From contig NC_066287.1 in NCBI RefSeq assembly GCF_905404315.1, positions 12,338,001 through 12,402,000 of the forward strand: a stretch of 64,000 nt of DNA, in the 5' to 3' direction. The number at the start of each line of letters is the position of its first letter. The first letter of the stretch is position 1. This document shows, piece by piece, positions 53,701 through 64,000 of the stretch. The DNA is from Leptidea sinapis. Lineage: Eukaryota; Arthropoda; Insecta; Lepidoptera; Pieridae. Position numbers and translations under genes: made by a program. Under the pieces are notes generated by a model. The model saw nothing but the letters and a program-made list of their open reading frames with translations, made no database searches and was not told where the DNA came from.

Positions 53701-55925
53701 ACTGTGCTGGAATAATATATTCTATGCTGCAAGACTACCAATAATTCTTCTGTGTGTTAATATTTAACGTATTTTATAATATGCTTTGTACTTATGCGTT
53801 ATATTTAAAAACTAAACCATTCAGTATCTACTTTCTGTTGAATATGAGATAGTTGTTGATTAAAATATATTCCAATTCAAATTAAAAAAAAACTTTATAA
53901 GTTATTTAGTGTAAGTCAGGATGAAGTACAAAAGTTGCAATATGATTCAAATGAGTATATCAATATTCATTAACAATAAATTTAGAAACATTATATGAAT
54001 AAATAATCAATGCATTGATTAAGACTTTGTGACGGTATATGTCATCATTAAATGTTTTAAACGTTTATTAAAGTTGACCTAGATTTCAAATGCTACTTAA
54101 CGAACTTTAATATTCGTCTTATAGAGACCGCACGTTATTTGAGGTTACGGCCGATTTACTACGAAGATACTCTCAATATTACGTAGAGCGTCACGTAATA
54201 CAGGCTCGTTCACTCACTTCTGTACCTCCTCTCGTGCCCCCAACCCTCCCCCTCAGTTCTCAAGCAAGATTCACTCCTCGTTTTTCTAGTTGGAAAGCCT
54301 GACAAGTGCCAACTCCTTGACGAATCGCTCCCATGCCGTGACGGAGACAACGATGAAATATTTTATTTTAGACTAGTTGTAGCCCCCGACCTTGTACGCT
54401 TATATCAAGAATGTGTCGGATTGAAGTTTATAACATTAACTAATTTACTCTTTAAGTAATAAAAAAACATTATTATCTAACGGATCCCTATCTTCATTGT
54501 AATCAAAATGTTACTATAAAGGCAAAATAAGTTATAATTATATTTATAAAGTATTCGTTTGTATAAACACACATAAAACATTATATAAAAATAACTAATT
54601 GCCATTTTCCTTGGCTTTTATTAAAATACACAAGCTTATGTTTATAACCATAGAATTAACTTAATATTTTGTGTTCTGTTTTAAGTTAAGTCTGTTATAT
54701 TTTATTAAGAAATCAGTTATCAAAGTACTTAAGATCCATGACGAAACCAAGGTTTCATGCCACAACATTCAAAAAGTTACATTTTAAACTAAAGTTCACT
54801 CAGCCGAAATTTTAGTAATAAACCTTGTGTTAATTAAGTGTTTTTTATTATTAATAAACTAATTAAAAAGATCAAGTAACCATAAAAGAGAAAGAATAAT
54901 TTCAAAAATTTCGGCAAAACAATCTTTTAAATGTTTTGTTCGTAGCTTTACGTTTAAAAGAGGAAGGGATACTTGCTGGTTGTAATTAAAACATGTGACT
55001 TAGGTACGTGAACTTTAATTACAAATTTATATTAAATTATTCATTCTGAAATGTTGTGTTGTTAAAATAACTCCGTGACTCATTTGATATTTAAATAAAA
55101 ACTGACACATTCTGAGAATAAAAAATAACTATAATGTCGGTTATGGTTAATGTTATGTTGTAATTACGAGGGCAAATAAAATATAGTGTGGGGACGAGCT
55201 TTACGTTAGCTGCGGGCTCGGTCGATTTATAACGAACATTCACACGATTAACATTTTAGCAAATTAACATTATGATAATATTTGTAGTGTAGCGAAAACG
55301 TTATTTTTATATGTTTTAGAATAAGGCGATCACGGATATAAATAACTGATAGAGTTATATAATTTAACATACTTAACGTAAGCATTAACATACCTACTAA
55401 TGATAACGTAACAAAATTTGCTGTAAGCCAATAAAAATGTTCAGTTAATTTTGTGCCATTTTATGCACATAAAAAATATACCGATGTTCATTTAAATGAA
55501 TTAAAAAAATGAATACTTACATTTTTTTATTTGTTTCACAAACAAAGTTGGTAGGTGTTGTAAATAAGTAATATAATATATTGTAAACTTTGTTATTCAG
55601 TTATTCTCGTGTTTCGGATCTGTTTCCTTGTCCTTTATTTTATGTTGCGTATACAGTAAGTACACTTTAATATTTTGGTATTACATGAATAGTTAGGTAT
55701 CAGTACTACCTACTAGTATTATCATTCATTGTCAAAAACACAAACAGATACCTATTATGTTGTAATTTAAAAGATTAGAACAATATTTTTTTCAGCCTAA
55801 TCCAGCAATTTATAGAATTTTAGCTAACTATTGTGATTTCTGCATATATACCTAGGTAACAAATAAAATAATAGTAATAAGAAAAATTTAAAATATGTAT
55901 TTAATGTAAGTTACTGAGTAGGAAG
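50740..55925. other. Long gene-free interval
   Basis: More than 5 kb of AT-rich DNA with no supported gene. It holds an exact 25-bp tandem duplication (50,966-51,015), a short shared repeat at 51,405-51,465, and two diverged aagatggc/aaatggcg words near 52,262 and 52,448. There are also small GC-richer patches at 53,030-53,110 and 54,180-54,360. It could be intron or intergenic DNA. Confidence 0.5.
50966..51015. repeat. Exact 25-bp tandem duplication
   Basis: The 25-bp unit starting agatattattataattctc is present twice without a mismatch. Confidence 0.95.
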
Positions 55926-55929
55926 CTCC

Positions 55930-56167
55930 GTTAAATCTTCTCGTCCCAAATACCGCAGTAACTGAAGACGAAGATTTTCAACCAGTGCGCAGTGTGTGTT
56001 GCCAGTGATGAATTACGGTACGCAGACGTGGTCGCTAACTATGGGCCTTATGAGAAAGCTGATAGTCGCTCATAGTGCAGCATAGGGCCGATCGTCATGG
56101 CGATATTCAGGCGGGGCCTTTGTCCAGCTGTGGATGTTTTCCGGCTGATGATGATGATGATAATGAA
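55930..56167 (+). mobile_element. RTE-type LINE tail (family F)
   Basis: It reads FNQCVLPVMNYGTQTWSLT-like codons (aaccagtgcgcagtgtgtgt onward, broken by frame slips) and TMGLMRKLIVAH. It then jumps to the 3' end gatcgtcatggcgatattca, ggcggggcctttgtccagct and a gatgatgatgat tract. It is internally deleted and 5'-truncated. Confidence 0.75.
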
Positions 56168-56960
56168 CTAAGTAGTGTAAGTAACCGAATGTAAACATCA
56201 ACCGCTGTACCTAAATTTGTAGTAGTAAATTATTATCAAGTTAAAAATCCAGCATTTACGAGTATTTTATAAAAAAGGACGATTTACTATTATATATATG
56301 TTATACTAGCGAGAATCATAATTTATTAATGTTCAAAAATATTGATAAACGTCCAATACAAAATGTAGGTGATTTAATTTTCGGATTTTACTCAAATGAC
56401 TAGTTATACCCGGGGGTAAAGGGTAAACATAAGTTTACTTAACCTTCTTGCAATTATACCCGTTAAAGATATACAATAAGATAGGTTAAGCTGCGATCAT
56501 GTACAAGGTATATGAATTTAATGGTCAAGTCGTTCTCGAGATATCGGTACCACGCCGTTTTTTTGAACCACAGACTAATAGACTTCCACGATATTTTTTT
56601 TTATATTAATACGTATTCAGCCGCTTCGCGTTCGAGGCGTGCAATAACTTTATAGAATTTTTGTCCGTTTGTTTGTATTTATGTCCAGGCTAAACGTAAA
56701 AACTATTGAATAGTAGTAATTATAATTTTGCATAAATATTAATAAGAGGTCGAGACAACAGATGGCTATATAATAATACATCATTGTAAATGCACGCCTA
56801 GTATTTTTACTGCTTTAAAGCGTCCACGCGAAAGACGATGCATGCAGTAGGTAGTGGGTATATAAAACAGATACTATGTAACTTTGATTCACACAATTAT
56901 TATAGAACTAGCTTTACGTATAAACAGAAGAATAATACAATTATGAACTGAATTGATAAA
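56168..56960. other. Gene-free interval
   Basis: AT-rich DNA, nothing recognised. Confidence 0.5.
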
Positions 56961-56964
56961 CTAC

Positions 56965-57250
56965 GCCATTCTCGAATTCACTGGTATACACACAACAAAA
57001 CATTATCAAAATTCATAGGTCCAGCCGTTTAGCAGGTGTTCAGTGACATACACACGCAAAGAATAATTATATCCTACTAATATTATAAATGTGAAAGTTT
57101 GTATGTCTGGATGTATGTTTGTACCTCTTTAATGCAAAAACTATGGACTGAATGGATTTTGATGAAACTTCATAATAATATAGCTTACACACCAGAATAA
57201 CTCATAGGCTATAATTTAGTTTTAATTTCGTTTGCCGGGTCAGCTAGTAT
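56965..57250 (-). repeat. H-type dispersed repeats, two pieces
   Basis: 56,965-57,070 matches part of the unit seen at 18,480-18,570 (ggtccagccgttta, gttcagtgacatacacacgc). From 57,070 a second piece with atcctactaatattataaat and tttgcaaa-type simple words runs to tttgccgggtcagctagta, the usual end. No coding content. Confidence 0.6.
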
Positions 57251-57344
57251 AATATAATATGTTAAGATTATTAATAATTCACCGCTAATTGAAACATTTA
57301 ACTAAATATATTTAGTATGACCAAACTGTTACACAAATTATCTT

Positions 57345-57480
57345 GCCCTAACTAACAATATATTAATAAACATACATAAATACATATATAAACATCCATG
57401 ACTCGGAAACAAACATCTACCGCGATTCGAACCCTGGACCTCAGTAGGCAGTGTCTCTAACCCACCTGACTTTAAGGTTC
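57345..57480 (-). repeat. tRNA-derived SINE-like repeat, second family
   Basis: In reverse it reads ggtgggttagagacactgcc, tactgaggtccagggttcga (B box) and atcgcggtagatg, then catggatgtttatatatgta and a tttatgtatg tail. The order of A-box-like, B-box-like and simple-sequence tail fits a SINE. It differs from repeat S. Confidence 0.6.
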
Positions 57481-57489
57481 GCATAACAT

Positions 57490-58145
57490 ATTTTTATTAA
57501 TTTTTGGAATTGAGTATTAAAGATAATATGAGCTGAGAGATCTATAAAGCGTACTAAGACTTTGATCAGACTTCGCTCAAGTAAAACATAGCTAAGTGTA
57601 AGCTTAACATAACTTTTTATATCGTTTTTATCGTCATTCATAAAATTATTCTGAGCTTAAGCAAAAACAGCTGAATATAAAAGTGAAGTTCGTGTTCTAT
57701 TATATTCTGCAATGGTATACGTAAGTAAAGTCTGAGCATAGTGTAAGTTAACTGATTGGTTCGGTATTTTCGATTCGATTTCGGGTTTTACGAACCGGGA
57801 TAGGCACCGCTGCATGACTTGGCACTTTCTACATTGTTCCTTTATTTAGAGACGAGCTAACCTGTTTATGGGCCTTGTGTTTGGACTAATAATATTATAC
57901 TGCCATCATACATTCTGCTGGTATATTTTAAACATAAGATTTGATTCTAAACATACATATATTTTACAATATTGGTGATTAAGAAGGAAAACAAAAACCT
58001 TAATGAATCGATTGGAAGTTATATTATATTTGTATATATTATACAATTACAAAAGGTTTTTTTTTTAATAAATTATAGCTTATAACGTGAGAAATCACAT
58101 TATTTACAATAAAAAATTGAGAAACTGGGCGATGCGGTTTAAAAG
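57490..58145. other. Gene-free interval
   Basis: No gene or named element. Confidence 0.5.
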
Positions 58146-58149
58146 ATTA

Positions 58150-58815
58150 GACAGTTGACAGACATATATACGGCGCGACTAGTAGTACTTTAGTTATTTT
58201 CATAGTATTATGTCCTATGGTATGATGTTATGGGGCAGTGCAGCAAACATCAATATAAATACTTACTATCTTTGTGCTGCAGAAGAGGGCCATTCACGCT
58301 TTTTATAACCTAGGTCCTAAAGAATCATTAAGAGAAAAAATTAAAGGAATAAACATTTTGACTGTTACCTCTCAATAAATTCTTGATAATGTTCTTTAAG
58401 GTTATAAACACCATCATTAATCAATCATAATATGCTGACATGAAACAAACATAAACTTGATATGCCTACTATTTGGTTAAGTCAAGTTATTAAGTCTTTT
58501 ATTGGGCGATGTATATACTTTTACACAAAACAAATCACAGAAAATATAAAGAATACAAAATTTAAAAGAATTGTTAAGGAACGTTTGTGTGGGAAAGTTT
58601 ATTATAACATAAACGATTTTCTTAATGATACTACAGACTGGGAATGAAGCGAACACTCTCAGGCTTTTTAATTATAAATGTTTATTGTACGATATTACAT
58701 TGTAATCTATATTTTATAAAAAAAGGCCCACTAAATTTCTTCTCAAGTCTGAGGCAGTCTATTTTGAATGGGTGGTAGTTTTTGGCGTTCAATAAGTGAT
58801 TATGAATCCCATTTT
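58150..58815 (+). mobile_element. Jockey-like LINE C-terminal fragment
   Basis: It reads MSYGMMLWGSAANIN, a LRE-like segment, then an open stretch at 58,462-58,644. That stretch reads WLSQVIKSFIGRCIYFYTKQ, FKRIVKERLCGKVYYNINDF and DTTDWE. These are the last codons of a Jockey-like RT protein. The 3' UTR continues to ttggcgttcaataagtgatt and atttgaatttgatttt. Several stops precede the open part. Confidence 0.7.
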
Positions 58816-58819
58816 AAAT

Positions 58820-60675
58820 AATAATATTTGAATTTGATTTTGTAGAAGTCTGATGAATAAAACTATAAAATAAATTAGATGAACTTATTATAATGGAATT
58901 ACTTCAAATTCAATCTTTTTTATCTCTCTATTTATTTCCCTTTGTATTAATATAACTGACAAACTCGAGCAAGTCACTTGAACATAATTTTGTTAAGCTT
59001 ATTCTTTTTTCTCTAAATTTAAACTCGAAAACTTGGATACGCTTGTCTTAACATAGCAAATATGAGAAGTAATTATGGGAATTCCTGTATTATATATAAT
59101 TAAATACTTTGCACTGTTATTCATTGATCTTTAAACAATGCTCGATAAAAACATATTACAAGAAAACAGAATACTCGTAAGGCTTGGTATGGTGTCTTTA
59201 GTTCTGGATGCGGTTACTATAGAACCGGTCCCGTGTGGCCCTCTAACATGCATCGCTTAGATAATAATCGGTCTAAGGCCGCATGCAATATTAACCCCAA
59301 TACCCAACGCATAAATCCGAAATTTCGTTGAAAGTACATTGCTTCACAAAAGATGGTACGCTCCTTGAAGATAAGATCGTTCGTCTATTTTGCTTTATAT
59401 TATTTAAACCGTCTTAGATCGCCCTCGATACATCCTAACGACTCCATTTGAGTTGATGAATGCTGAGGCGTATTACTCTCTGTCAGTCAATATTCACGAG
59501 TCAAACTACTGTGATTTTCGTCATAGTTCCGCCATCTTCGTTTTTTATCTCCTTCTTACACGGTACTGCTGCAGCTCGTTGCATGCACATGACATGTAAG
59601 CGGTATTGCCAATATTGCTATCTCGTTCGCACTGAAAGGAGCAGCAGTCGATCATAACTATTGAAGATTTCATTTAAAAGTTAGTCTTTGAATATCAGCA
59701 GTATTGGAAACTATATTAATTAGTTACGCATTTTTAGTATAATAATGAATGTATTGATTATCATTCAGCTTTAACTTGTATTAATTATATTGAAACAATA
59801 TCTTTACCTACATATTGCAGGCTAGTTTATATTCTCTTTGGTGCAGGCTGTTTATTTTTTAAATTATATCAAATATTAATTTATATCACATAATGGGGGA
59901 GCAGGATTGCAATATTGTGAACTCGCTTGTTTGTGAATATCGCTAGTAATGAAAATTATCATAAATAGGTTAAATAAAATCTTGGAACGTGGTGTTTTTT
60001 AATGATGTTACAGATGGGGTTGGTCACATACTATTAATATATGAGTAACATACTCGTCCGTTGATGGCTGAAAAAAACCTACATGAATTCAACTTAAACT
60101 AGTCGTACGATATTGATTATAAATTATGTGCGATATTTACTATTTTAGTTTTATTATATGAAATATTAAAGATAAAATTTCCATGATAATTATTTTGCCA
60201 AATTTTAAAACTATGACGTCAATCAAGAGTCGAGAATATACTGTGTATTAAATTATTGTTCTAAATTATAATAAGTCAGTAAGTAGTTATTCGTATAAAA
60301 TAAACATTATTTAACAACAACCTTATTTAATAAGTTAATTTATTACTTTATTATATACAGGTATATGGCTGTATCATTAGTAAAAAAAAAAACTTAGATT
60401 GTAATTAAGCCTTCCAAGTACCTACGTAGTTAATTATTTTCCAAGTATTTCATGAATGTCGTTATACTATTTGTTCGTATTTCCTCGTTGCGTTGAGTAT
60501 ATCTTTATAATATGCTTTATATTAGCACCGCGTCTATGTAAGAAAGGATTCACACCAAGCTAATTTTGTTGAGAATGGCGAGAATGAACCCACATTATTT
60601 AAAAATTAAGGAAGCCATTGCACGATTATTAAATTATTGTACGATACAAGTACAAGTTTATATTAATTATGAACT
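58820..60675. other. Gene-free interval
   Basis: AT-rich. A mixed-composition patch at 59,330-59,660 holds a 65-codon ORF without recognisable content. No repeat family was matched. Confidence 0.5.
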
Positions 60676-60678
60676 TAA

Positions 60679-61052
60679 GTCGCTTCATTGTGTGTCTTCT
60701 ACCGCATTTATCACGGGGAGTGTTCCGAAGAGCTGTTTAACCTGATTCCTGCCGCCGAATTCCACCTTCGCACGACACGCCACAAGTTAGGATATCATCC
60801 CCACTATCTGGATGTGTGTGTTTTCAAGGAGCTTTCTTCCACGTACCACAAAGCTGTGGAATAAACTTCGTTGTGCGGTGTTTCCGGGACGTTACGACAT
60901 GGGTACATTCAAAAAAAGCGCATACACCTTCCTTAAAGGCCGGCAACGCTCCTGTGATTCCTCTGGTGTTGCAAGAGTTTGTGGGCGGCGGTGATCACTT
61001 AACAACAGGTGACACGTACGCTCGTTTGTCCGCCTTATCCATAAAAAAAAAG
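60679..61052 (+). mobile_element. LINE family A tail with poly(A)
   Basis: It starts gtcgcttcattgtgtgtctt in the C-terminal region and continues through FHLRTTRHKLGYHPHYLDV-type codons. A 17-bp net loss relative to 37,460 follows, which shifts the frame. The standard tail runs to tccataaaaaaaaa. The preserved poly(A) suggests a younger insertion than most. No target duplication is obvious. Confidence 0.85.
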
Positions 61053-61382
61053 TTTATTCGATGCTTATATAAAAATTATGGAGGCGTTAAGATATCGGAG
61101 TCAAAACAAATAAATTAATGTAATTTATTAAAATATAAGTTATCTAGCACTATCGGAACGTTTTGAGATGGATGTTCCGACTTCCGACACCATCAAACTA
61201 CAATCTACTCAAATCAGTAATTCAGAAGTAATTCACAATAAGATTATTATCGTTTTTTCATACTAAAATCAGTAGGTAAAAGTATCTTTAAAATATTCGA
61301 TACCTGCTTAAAAAAATAATGAATTGTGAATCCTCTATTATTAGCTGCTGGGTAACCTTCCACATATATATATATATATATT
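61053..61382. other. Gene-free interval
   Basis: Nothing recognised. A short (TA)n lies at 61,367-61,381. Confidence 0.5.
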
Positions 61383-62275
61383 ACTAGCTGACCCAGCAAA
61401 CGTTGTATTTCCATATAAAGTATTTAATAATTTTTTGGGGTATAAAATCTAGATGCAACCGATTCTCAGACCTACCAAATTTATCGAACTACAATTATTA
61501 TTGTATTCAATTGTCATCTTGCAACCCTATAGCAGATTTTTATGGATTATTATTATTGTTATGATTTGGGGATTTTATGCACTAAAATCCTAGAATCTAT
61601 TGTGCCCCCTTCTTGCGCTAGCGTGATTGTTCTCAAACTTAAAAGTTACGGAGAAGAATCGAGGCTACTAACTAGGATACGTGTTACTGTGCCGAGATTT
61701 AAATTATACTCTCGAGACCTATTACTTTTAGAAGGCGTAGGATCCTCAGAGGGTCCAGGCAGGGCACGTCCTCTGCTTTGAGTGAAGGTGTTTTAAGACA
61801 CCCCGGCCTGATTCTGGCAATGGCTTCGCATTCCAGAAGAATGTGTGGTCTTCAGTGGCTTCGCAGCAGAATGCGCACAGGTTTGATTCACTGAGACCCA
61901 TTCTGGCTAGGTGCCCATTTAGATTGCAATGGCCGGATAGGAACCCCGTGAAGGCTCTCAGTATGTTTATATGTAAGTTTGTATGGATGGAACAAAATAA
62001 TATAAAAAACGTGATAAAAAATAGTTGTAGATCGTAGAAGGGCAAAAATATGAAGTTGTATGTATTTTTCAATGCTGAATCATAAAAAAAACAAAAACAA
62101 AAAATTACGTAAAAAGAAAAGAAATTTAGGGTTAAAAAATTTAACCCTTAACATTTAGGGGGATGAAAAATAGATGTTGTCCGATTCTCGACTCTAGCTG
62201 ACATGCACGCGATTCACGAAAATCGGTGGAACCATTTCGGAGAAGTGACACGAGAATTTTATATAAGTATTATTT
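61383..62275 (+). repeat. H-type dispersed repeat interrupted by a LINE fragment
   Basis: It begins ctagctgacccagcaaacgt. The inner part resumes at about 61,985 (aaaatagttgtagatcgtag, gaagttgtatgtatttttca) and ends near 62,275 (cggagaagtgacacgagaat). The copy at 30,225-30,540 has the corresponding parts close together in reverse, so the segment between, which includes the LINE fragment at 61,750-61,965, is an insertion. Confidence 0.65.
61750..61965 (-). mobile_element. LINE fragment, C-terminal zinc-finger-like region
   Basis: Reverse reading: LRAFTGFLSGHCNLNGHLAR, then GLSESNLCAFCCEATEDHTF. The TGH-NLN-HL and CxxC...H pattern is the C-terminal segment after RNase H in I- and R1-like LINE proteins. 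About 70 codons are open. The catalytic domains are missing. Confidence 0.7.
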
Positions 62276-62285
62276 ATTATCTTTT

Positions 62286-62325
62286 AGCTGACAGTAATTA
62301 GGTCTATACCTAATTACTGTCAGCT
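62286..62325. repeat. Perfect 18-bp hairpin
   Basis: Arms agctgacagtaattaggt and acctaattactgtcagct pair without mismatch around ctat. It lies about 10 bp beyond the presumed end of the H-type repeat. Confidence 0.9.
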
Positions 62326-62390
62326 ATGTCTATACATAAGATTAATAATTTTAGGTTATATTTTAGTTTAAGGTTTATCTTATTTCTTTT

Positions 62391-62600
62391 TTAGACTTGC
62401 TTACGATTTGCTTTTTTCATAATTTTGTTACGTTCTACAAGTATTAATAAGTTTCCATGATGTACGCCACTTATTTCAGTGGGTCCCAAAATACATGCAT
62501 ACTCGCCATCCTCCTTTTGAGGATCATTCGAATGAATATGTTCAGACGGATCGAATAGAAACAAAGGCGGACATTCTGGTAGTGTGTAATCAATGATCAT
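62391..62600 (-). other. Coding-like reverse-strand ORF, 69 codons, unrecognised
   Basis: ATG at 62,598-62,600 opens MIIDYTLPECPPLFLFDPSE, then HIHSNDPQKEDGEYACILGP, then TEISGVHHGNLLILVERNKI, ending KKANRKQV and TAA. No low-complexity stretch is present and the amino-acid mix is unlike the chance ORFs around it. There is no signal peptide or membrane segment and no family I recognise. An AATAAG word follows the stop. It may be a small gene, a first exon or a mobile-element fragment. Confidence 0.35.
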
Positions 62601-62867
62601 AGTTATTGTTTTTATCTTTTGTTTCCTTGTTTGTTATTTATTTATGTATATTTAATAAGTACTACCAAAAATTATTAGATCAAAAAAAATACTTACTAAA
62701 ATCTATACAAATACACATTATTAGATGTGCAACTTATTATAGTAGTCACATAATTTTTTAAAAAAAAATTGCAAATATTCAAAATAAAATAAAAAATACT
62801 TAATATTTAAAAAAAGTGGTAAACTATGAATATAGGTGTTAAAATATTATATAAGTATATAATTATT

Positions 62868-63055
62868 TTATAACCAGCCTTTTGCTTGTGGCTTTATTTT
62901 GGTTATATTTTTCAAAATTATCTTTATCTTTAAATTGTAAATAAAAAATGTATATTAATTATACGTGAACAACATTATAGAAGAATTTTTAAATGTGTCC
63001 ATAGATTAAGATAGTTGTATGCACGATGGCTGTCTGGTAATTAAATAAAAAATTT
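62868..63055 (+). repeat. Dispersed repeat R3, copy 2
   Basis: It matches 21,455-21,670 in order (ttttgcttgtggcttta, aacattatagaagaattttt, aaatgtgtccatagattaag) and ends aattaaataaaaaa. It is shorter than copy 1 by internal loss. Confidence 0.6.
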
Positions 63056-63248
63056 GGATAATTCAGAAAATTTCGAAATAGTAAATATCTTCGGTCATCT
63101 AATTTGCTTCCGAGGGAATCAACAAATCGGTGCTTATTTTTGGATACACAAAATGACGTCCTAATATCATGACCACTTTAAAATGCCACAGTCCATTTTA
63201 ATAACTATATTTGTTGACTTAGGCCTGATGTATCCATTTGTTGCAATT

Positions 63249-63636
63249 GAGCAGCTCGAATTGTCGAGGACCCAGTGCTCTGTTTACAGCTAGATCACCT
63301 AGTGTTACGTAGAGACGTCGCTTCATTGTGAGTCTTCTACCGCATTTATCACGGGGAGTGATCCGAAGAGTTGTTTCACCTGATTCCTGTCGTCGAATTC
63401 CACCATCGCACAACACGAATTAAGATATCATCCCCACCATCTGGACGTGTTGCATTCCTCCACAGTGCATTTTTCAAGAAACTATCTTTCACGTGCAACC
63501 AAGCTGTCGAATGCGCGCGTACACCTTTCTTAAAGGCCGGCAATGCTCCTGTGATTCCTATGGTGTTACAAGAGAATGTGCGCGGCGGTGAAAACTTAGC
63601 ATCAGGTGACCCGTATGCTCGTTTATCTTCCTCTTA
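63249..63636 (+). mobile_element. LINE family A tail, cut by a mariner
   Basis: It starts cagctcgaattgtcgaggac and carries C-terminal codons with many breaks. After a deletion near 63,510 it continues with the tail ccttaaaggccggcaatgct. It stops at 63,636 where the mariner begins, before the poly(A). Confidence 0.8.
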
Positions 63637-64000
63637 CGAGGGCGGCACTGAAAATTTCGGGAATCAAGGAAGTGACACAACATTACTATTTAAAAATGTA
63701 TTTATTGTTTTTTGAAGTATTCTTCGCGAAATTTGACACATTTTTCCATACTATGGAACCAATCATTGAAGCAAGCATTCCATTCGGAAGTTGGGGTCTC
63801 CAAAATGGGTTTTGTAGGCGTCCACAGCTTCTTCAGGTGATGAAAATCTCTAACCACGCAATTTATTCTTTATTTTAGGAAAAGTATAGAAATCATTAGG
63901 GCTTAGGTCGGGGCTGTACGGCAGATGGTCTAATAATTCTATGTTTTCTTGCTCTAAAAACTCTTGTTCTATGCGCGGTGTGAGAACTCGCATTGTCGTG
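63637..64000 (-). mobile_element. mariner, 3' half, runs off window
   Basis: It starts at a TA (63,635-63,636) with cgagggcggcactgaaaatt, a plausible terminal repeat, and carries a reverse-strand transposase. It is inserted in the LINE tail at 63,249-63,636, so it is the younger of the two. The other end lies beyond the window. Confidence 0.8.
63716..64000 (-). pseudogene. mariner transposase, C-terminal part
   Basis: Reverse reading starts with HDNASSHTA (second catalytic Asp). After a one-base shift it continues FLEQENIELLDHLPYSPDLS and PNDFYTFPKIKNKLRG (third Asp), then a stop at 63,850-63,852. A second shift lies near 63,815. The end is ACFNDWFHSMEKCVKFREEY and FKKQ, then TAA. The damage is light: one stop and two shifts in the visible half. 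Sequence type differs from the other mariner remnants at 10,175 and 26,273. Confidence 0.8.

Overview
The window looks like a stretch of nuclear genome from a moth or butterfly (Lepidoptera). It is AT-rich, carries no convincing complete host gene, and is packed with broken transposable elements of the kinds common in lepidopteran genomes. These are several non-LTR retrotransposon (LINE) families, mariner and maT-like DNA transposons, MITEs, tRNA-derived short repeats, and dispersed repeats ending in a 'ctgaccc-gcaaacgttg' terminus. The organism call is inferred from these families; no host marker gene was found.

Layout. 1-7,000: LINE 3' tails, RTE-type tails and three copies of one short repeat (R1), plus a small reverse-strand coding-like stretch at 2,476-2,688. 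8,300-11,360: a family A LINE fragment, a second LINE (family D) and a mariner with both ends. 11,575-14,935: a decayed Jockey-type LINE with gag, endonuclease and reverse transcriptase remnants. 15,000-25,500: sparse sequence with a MITE, tandem and dispersed repeats and LINE tails. 26,270-28,300: a reverse-strand mariner, a MITE and a tRNA-bearing repeat with a clean 13-bp target duplication. 29,100-33,200: an RTE tail, a LINE C-terminal ORF and an interrupted maT-like (DD37D) transposon. 34,384-37,702: the best LINE (family A), with a 752-codon endonuclease and reverse transcriptase ORF that has lost part of its active site. 39,694-41,583: a second long family A copy in reverse, with a nested insertion, abutting a 100-bp minisatellite. 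41,989-42,135: five exact TATCGATA sites. 43,000-64,000: mostly sparse, with an RTE-type LINE at 48,633-50,093, a possible solo LTR at 50,443-50,729, more LINE fragments, and a mariner running off the right end.

There is no operon or pathway here. The genes present are the replication proteins of mobile elements (nucleic-acid binding, endonuclease, reverse transcriptase, DDE/D transposase). Every copy I could read carries stops, frameshifts or deletions, so any present mobility would need enzymes supplied from elsewhere. The points most worth a second look are the TATCGATA cluster, the tRNA-bearing circularly permuted repeat, the in-frame deletions at LINE catalytic motifs, three short coding-like reverse-strand stretches of unknown origin, and a set of near-perfect hairpins with 0-4 nt loops.
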